Positions 6,974 to 7,778 of a stretch of DNA of 7,778 nt are shown piece by piece. This DNA is from JBHIFE01 sp046760985 (lineage in GTDB: Bacteria > Chloroflexota > Dehalococcoidia > Dehalococcoidales > RBG-16-60-22), in NCBI GenBank assembly GCA_046760985.1, contig JBHIFE010000065.1:1-7778 (forward strand), written 5' to 3'. Both the position numbers and the translations under genes were made by a program. The first letter of the stretch is position 1, and every line of letters begins with the position of its first letter. The notes beneath the pieces are model-generated. The model saw nothing but the letters and a program-made list of their open reading frames with translations, made no database searches and was not told the DNA's origin.

Positions 6974-7453
6974 GTGGCAAAAGCACGCAAAAGCTGGCGA
7001 GAAAAACTAGCCGATAGTAAAGACCTACCCAGAGTGGAAAAAATCACTGATAAATTGAGTAAAAGATGGGGAACCGGTACGGTTTGCATTCCAGCACCAA
7101 TGGAAGTAGACGAAATTATGAAAAAAGTTCCTGAGGGTAAACTTATTACCACTGATCAAATTCGGGCGAGTATCGCCCGGAAACATGGTGCTACCATCGG
7201 CTGTCCGCTAACCACTGGGATTTTTATTTCAATTGCGGCTCACGCCGCCGACGAAGCCGCTGCCGAAGGGGAGAAAAATATCACCCCATACTGGCGGACA
7301 CTTAAATCCGGAGGGGAACTTAACATAAAATACCCGGGAGGTGTTGAAGCCCAAGCTGTACGTTTAAGAGCAGAAGGACATACTATTGAACCGGGCAAAG
7401 GCAAAAAGCCACCAAAAGTAAAGGATTTTGAGAAGGCTTTGGTGGAGGTGTAG
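6974..7453 (+). CDS. MGMT-family (alkyltransferase-like) protein lacking the acceptor cysteine
   Basis: This 159-residue protein resembles the small 'MGMT family protein' group related to O6-methylguanine-DNA methyltransferase. The visible MGMT-like signals are MKKVPEGKLITTDQIRASIARKHG (from about residue 50), which matches the helix-turn-helix entry 'VPxGKVTTYGxIA', and then ITPYWRTLKSGGELNIKYPGG. The latter aligns with the acceptor loop 'IPCHRVVxSDGxLGGYxGG'. Pro105-Tyr106-Trp107-Arg108 takes the place of Pro-Cys-His-Arg, so no cysteine is available for alkyl transfer. As I recall, Tyr-Trp is usual in this subfamily, so it is not a fresh mutation. Alkyltransferase-like proteins with Trp at this site bind alkylated guanine and hand it to excision repair; such a role here is inference. 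The N- and C-terminal ends are Lys-rich. The stop is three bases before the next gene, so the two are probably co-translated. The family call is fairly firm; the function is open. Confidence 0.78.
   Translation: MAKARKSWREKLADSKDLPRVEKITDKLSKRWGTGTVCIPAPMEVDEIMKKVPEGKLITTDQIRASIARKHGATIGCPLTTGIFISIAAHAADEAAAEGEKNITPYWRTLKSGGELNIKYPGGVEAQAVRLRAEGHTIEPGKGKKPPKVKDFEKALVEV
7163..7179 (+). repeat. Perfect 7-bp inverted repeat with a 3-base loop inside the MGMT-like gene
   Basis: CGGGCGA, loop GTA, TCGCCCG. The stem can extend by a G-U and a U-A pair to nine. It codes for part of RASIARK and has no T-run after it, so it is not an intrinsic terminator. It may be only a coding coincidence. Confidence 0.45.
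7444..7448 (+). promoter_or_regulatory. Ribosome binding site for the nuclease-like gene, inside the upstream gene
   Basis: GGAGG lies in the last codons of the MGMT-like gene, eight bases before ATG 7457. Its placement across the stop codon of the upstream gene suggests translational coupling of the two genes. Confidence 0.7.
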
Positions 7454-7456
7454 GAA

Positions 7457-7778
7457 ATGAATGCTTTCGAGGACATTGTGAAATTATATCTTGAGGAAGA
7501 AGGTTACTGGGTTAGGCATTCTGTAAAAGTGAACATATCAAAAGACGATAAGAAAGCGATAGGTTTGTCTACTATGCCCAGACCAGAGATAGACCTTGTG
7601 GCATTAAATGCGAGGCAAAATGAGCTATTATTGGTAGAGGTCAAGTCCTTTCTTGACTCGCAAGGTGTTTATTTTGGAGAAAACGCTATCGGAGAGTTTA
7701 AAAAGGATTACTCGTGGGCTAGCAGGCGTTACAGATTATTCGCCGACAGTACGTTTAGGAGAGTTGTAACCAAAAGGT
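7457..7778 (+). CDS. PD-(D/E)XK nuclease-like protein (3' truncated)
   Basis: The frame is open from ATG 7457 to the right edge, giving 107 residues and one spare base. The N-terminal helix (AFEDIVKLYLEEEGYWVR) is followed by a Lys-rich stretch and then PRPEIDLVALNARQNELLLV and EVKSF. This is the core pattern of the PD-(D/E)XK (restriction-endonuclease-like) fold: a Glu44-x-Asp46 strand, a turn, then a hydrophobic strand ending Glu61-x-Lys63. All four candidate catalytic residues are present, so metal-dependent DNA cleavage is possible. I recall similar proteins only as uncharacterised. The residues after the motif (FKKDYSWASRRYRLFAD) are helix-like and basic. The gene starts three bases after the MGMT-like gene. 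The C-terminal part is outside the window, so any further domain is unknown. Alternatives are a Holliday-junction-resolvase-like or YraN-like protein, or an inactive fold member. Confidence 0.7.
   Translation, partial: MNAFEDIVKLYLEEEGYWVRHSVKVNISKDDKKAIGLSTMPRPEIDLVALNARQNELLLVEVKSFLDSQGVYFGENAIGEFKKDYSWASRRYRLFADSTFRRVVTKR

Noticed and set aside
7072..7084. Short inverted repeat AACCG-GTA-CGGTT in the MGMT-like gene
   Set aside because: Five pairs in coding sequence; ACCGG-type words are frequent throughout this window, so it is probably chance.

Overview
The window is a bacterial branched-chain amino acid biosynthesis operon on the + strand, followed by a short block of unrelated accessory genes. 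All credible genes lie on the + strand. Gaps between genes are only 3 to 62 bases, and I see no convincing terminator. The first gene is cut by the left edge and the last by the right edge.

Positions 1-4787 hold ilvB (5' truncated), ilvN, ilvC and leuA. These give the acetohydroxyacid synthase holoenzyme, ketol-acid reductoisomerase and 2-isopropylmalate synthase. Together they supply the first two common steps of valine/isoleucine synthesis and the committed step of leucine synthesis. A short MgtC/SapB-type membrane protein (4796-5197) sits between leuA and leuC (5248-6501), and leuC encodes the large subunit of isopropylmalate isomerase. The partners leuD and leuB, and also ilvD, are not in the window. 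The place directly after leuC, where leuD would often be, holds a broken gene instead.

Positions 6506-7778 look like an accessory block and appear somewhat more A-rich by eye. They contain three things: a pyridoxamine-phosphate-oxidase-like flavin-binding gene wrecked by what reads as a 19-base out-of-frame deletion; an intact MGMT-family protein with Pro-Tyr-Trp-Arg at the place of the alkyl-acceptor Pro-Cys-His-Arg; and, three bases further on, the N-terminal 107 residues of a PD-(D/E)XK nuclease-like protein. The last two appear translationally coupled and could form a DNA-damage or DNA-processing pair, but that is inference.

The organism is probably an anaerobic bacterium of moderate G+C. 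Gene order and protein style remind me of Dehalococcoidia (Chloroflexota), but I hold this only weakly because no marker gene is present. I found no rRNA, tRNA, CRISPR array, insertion sequence or phage gene, and nothing credible on the minus strand. I do not see a clear new multi-gene system. The most useful leads are the MGMT-like/nuclease pair, the altered cofactor loop of IlvC, and the deletion scar in the flavoprotein gene.
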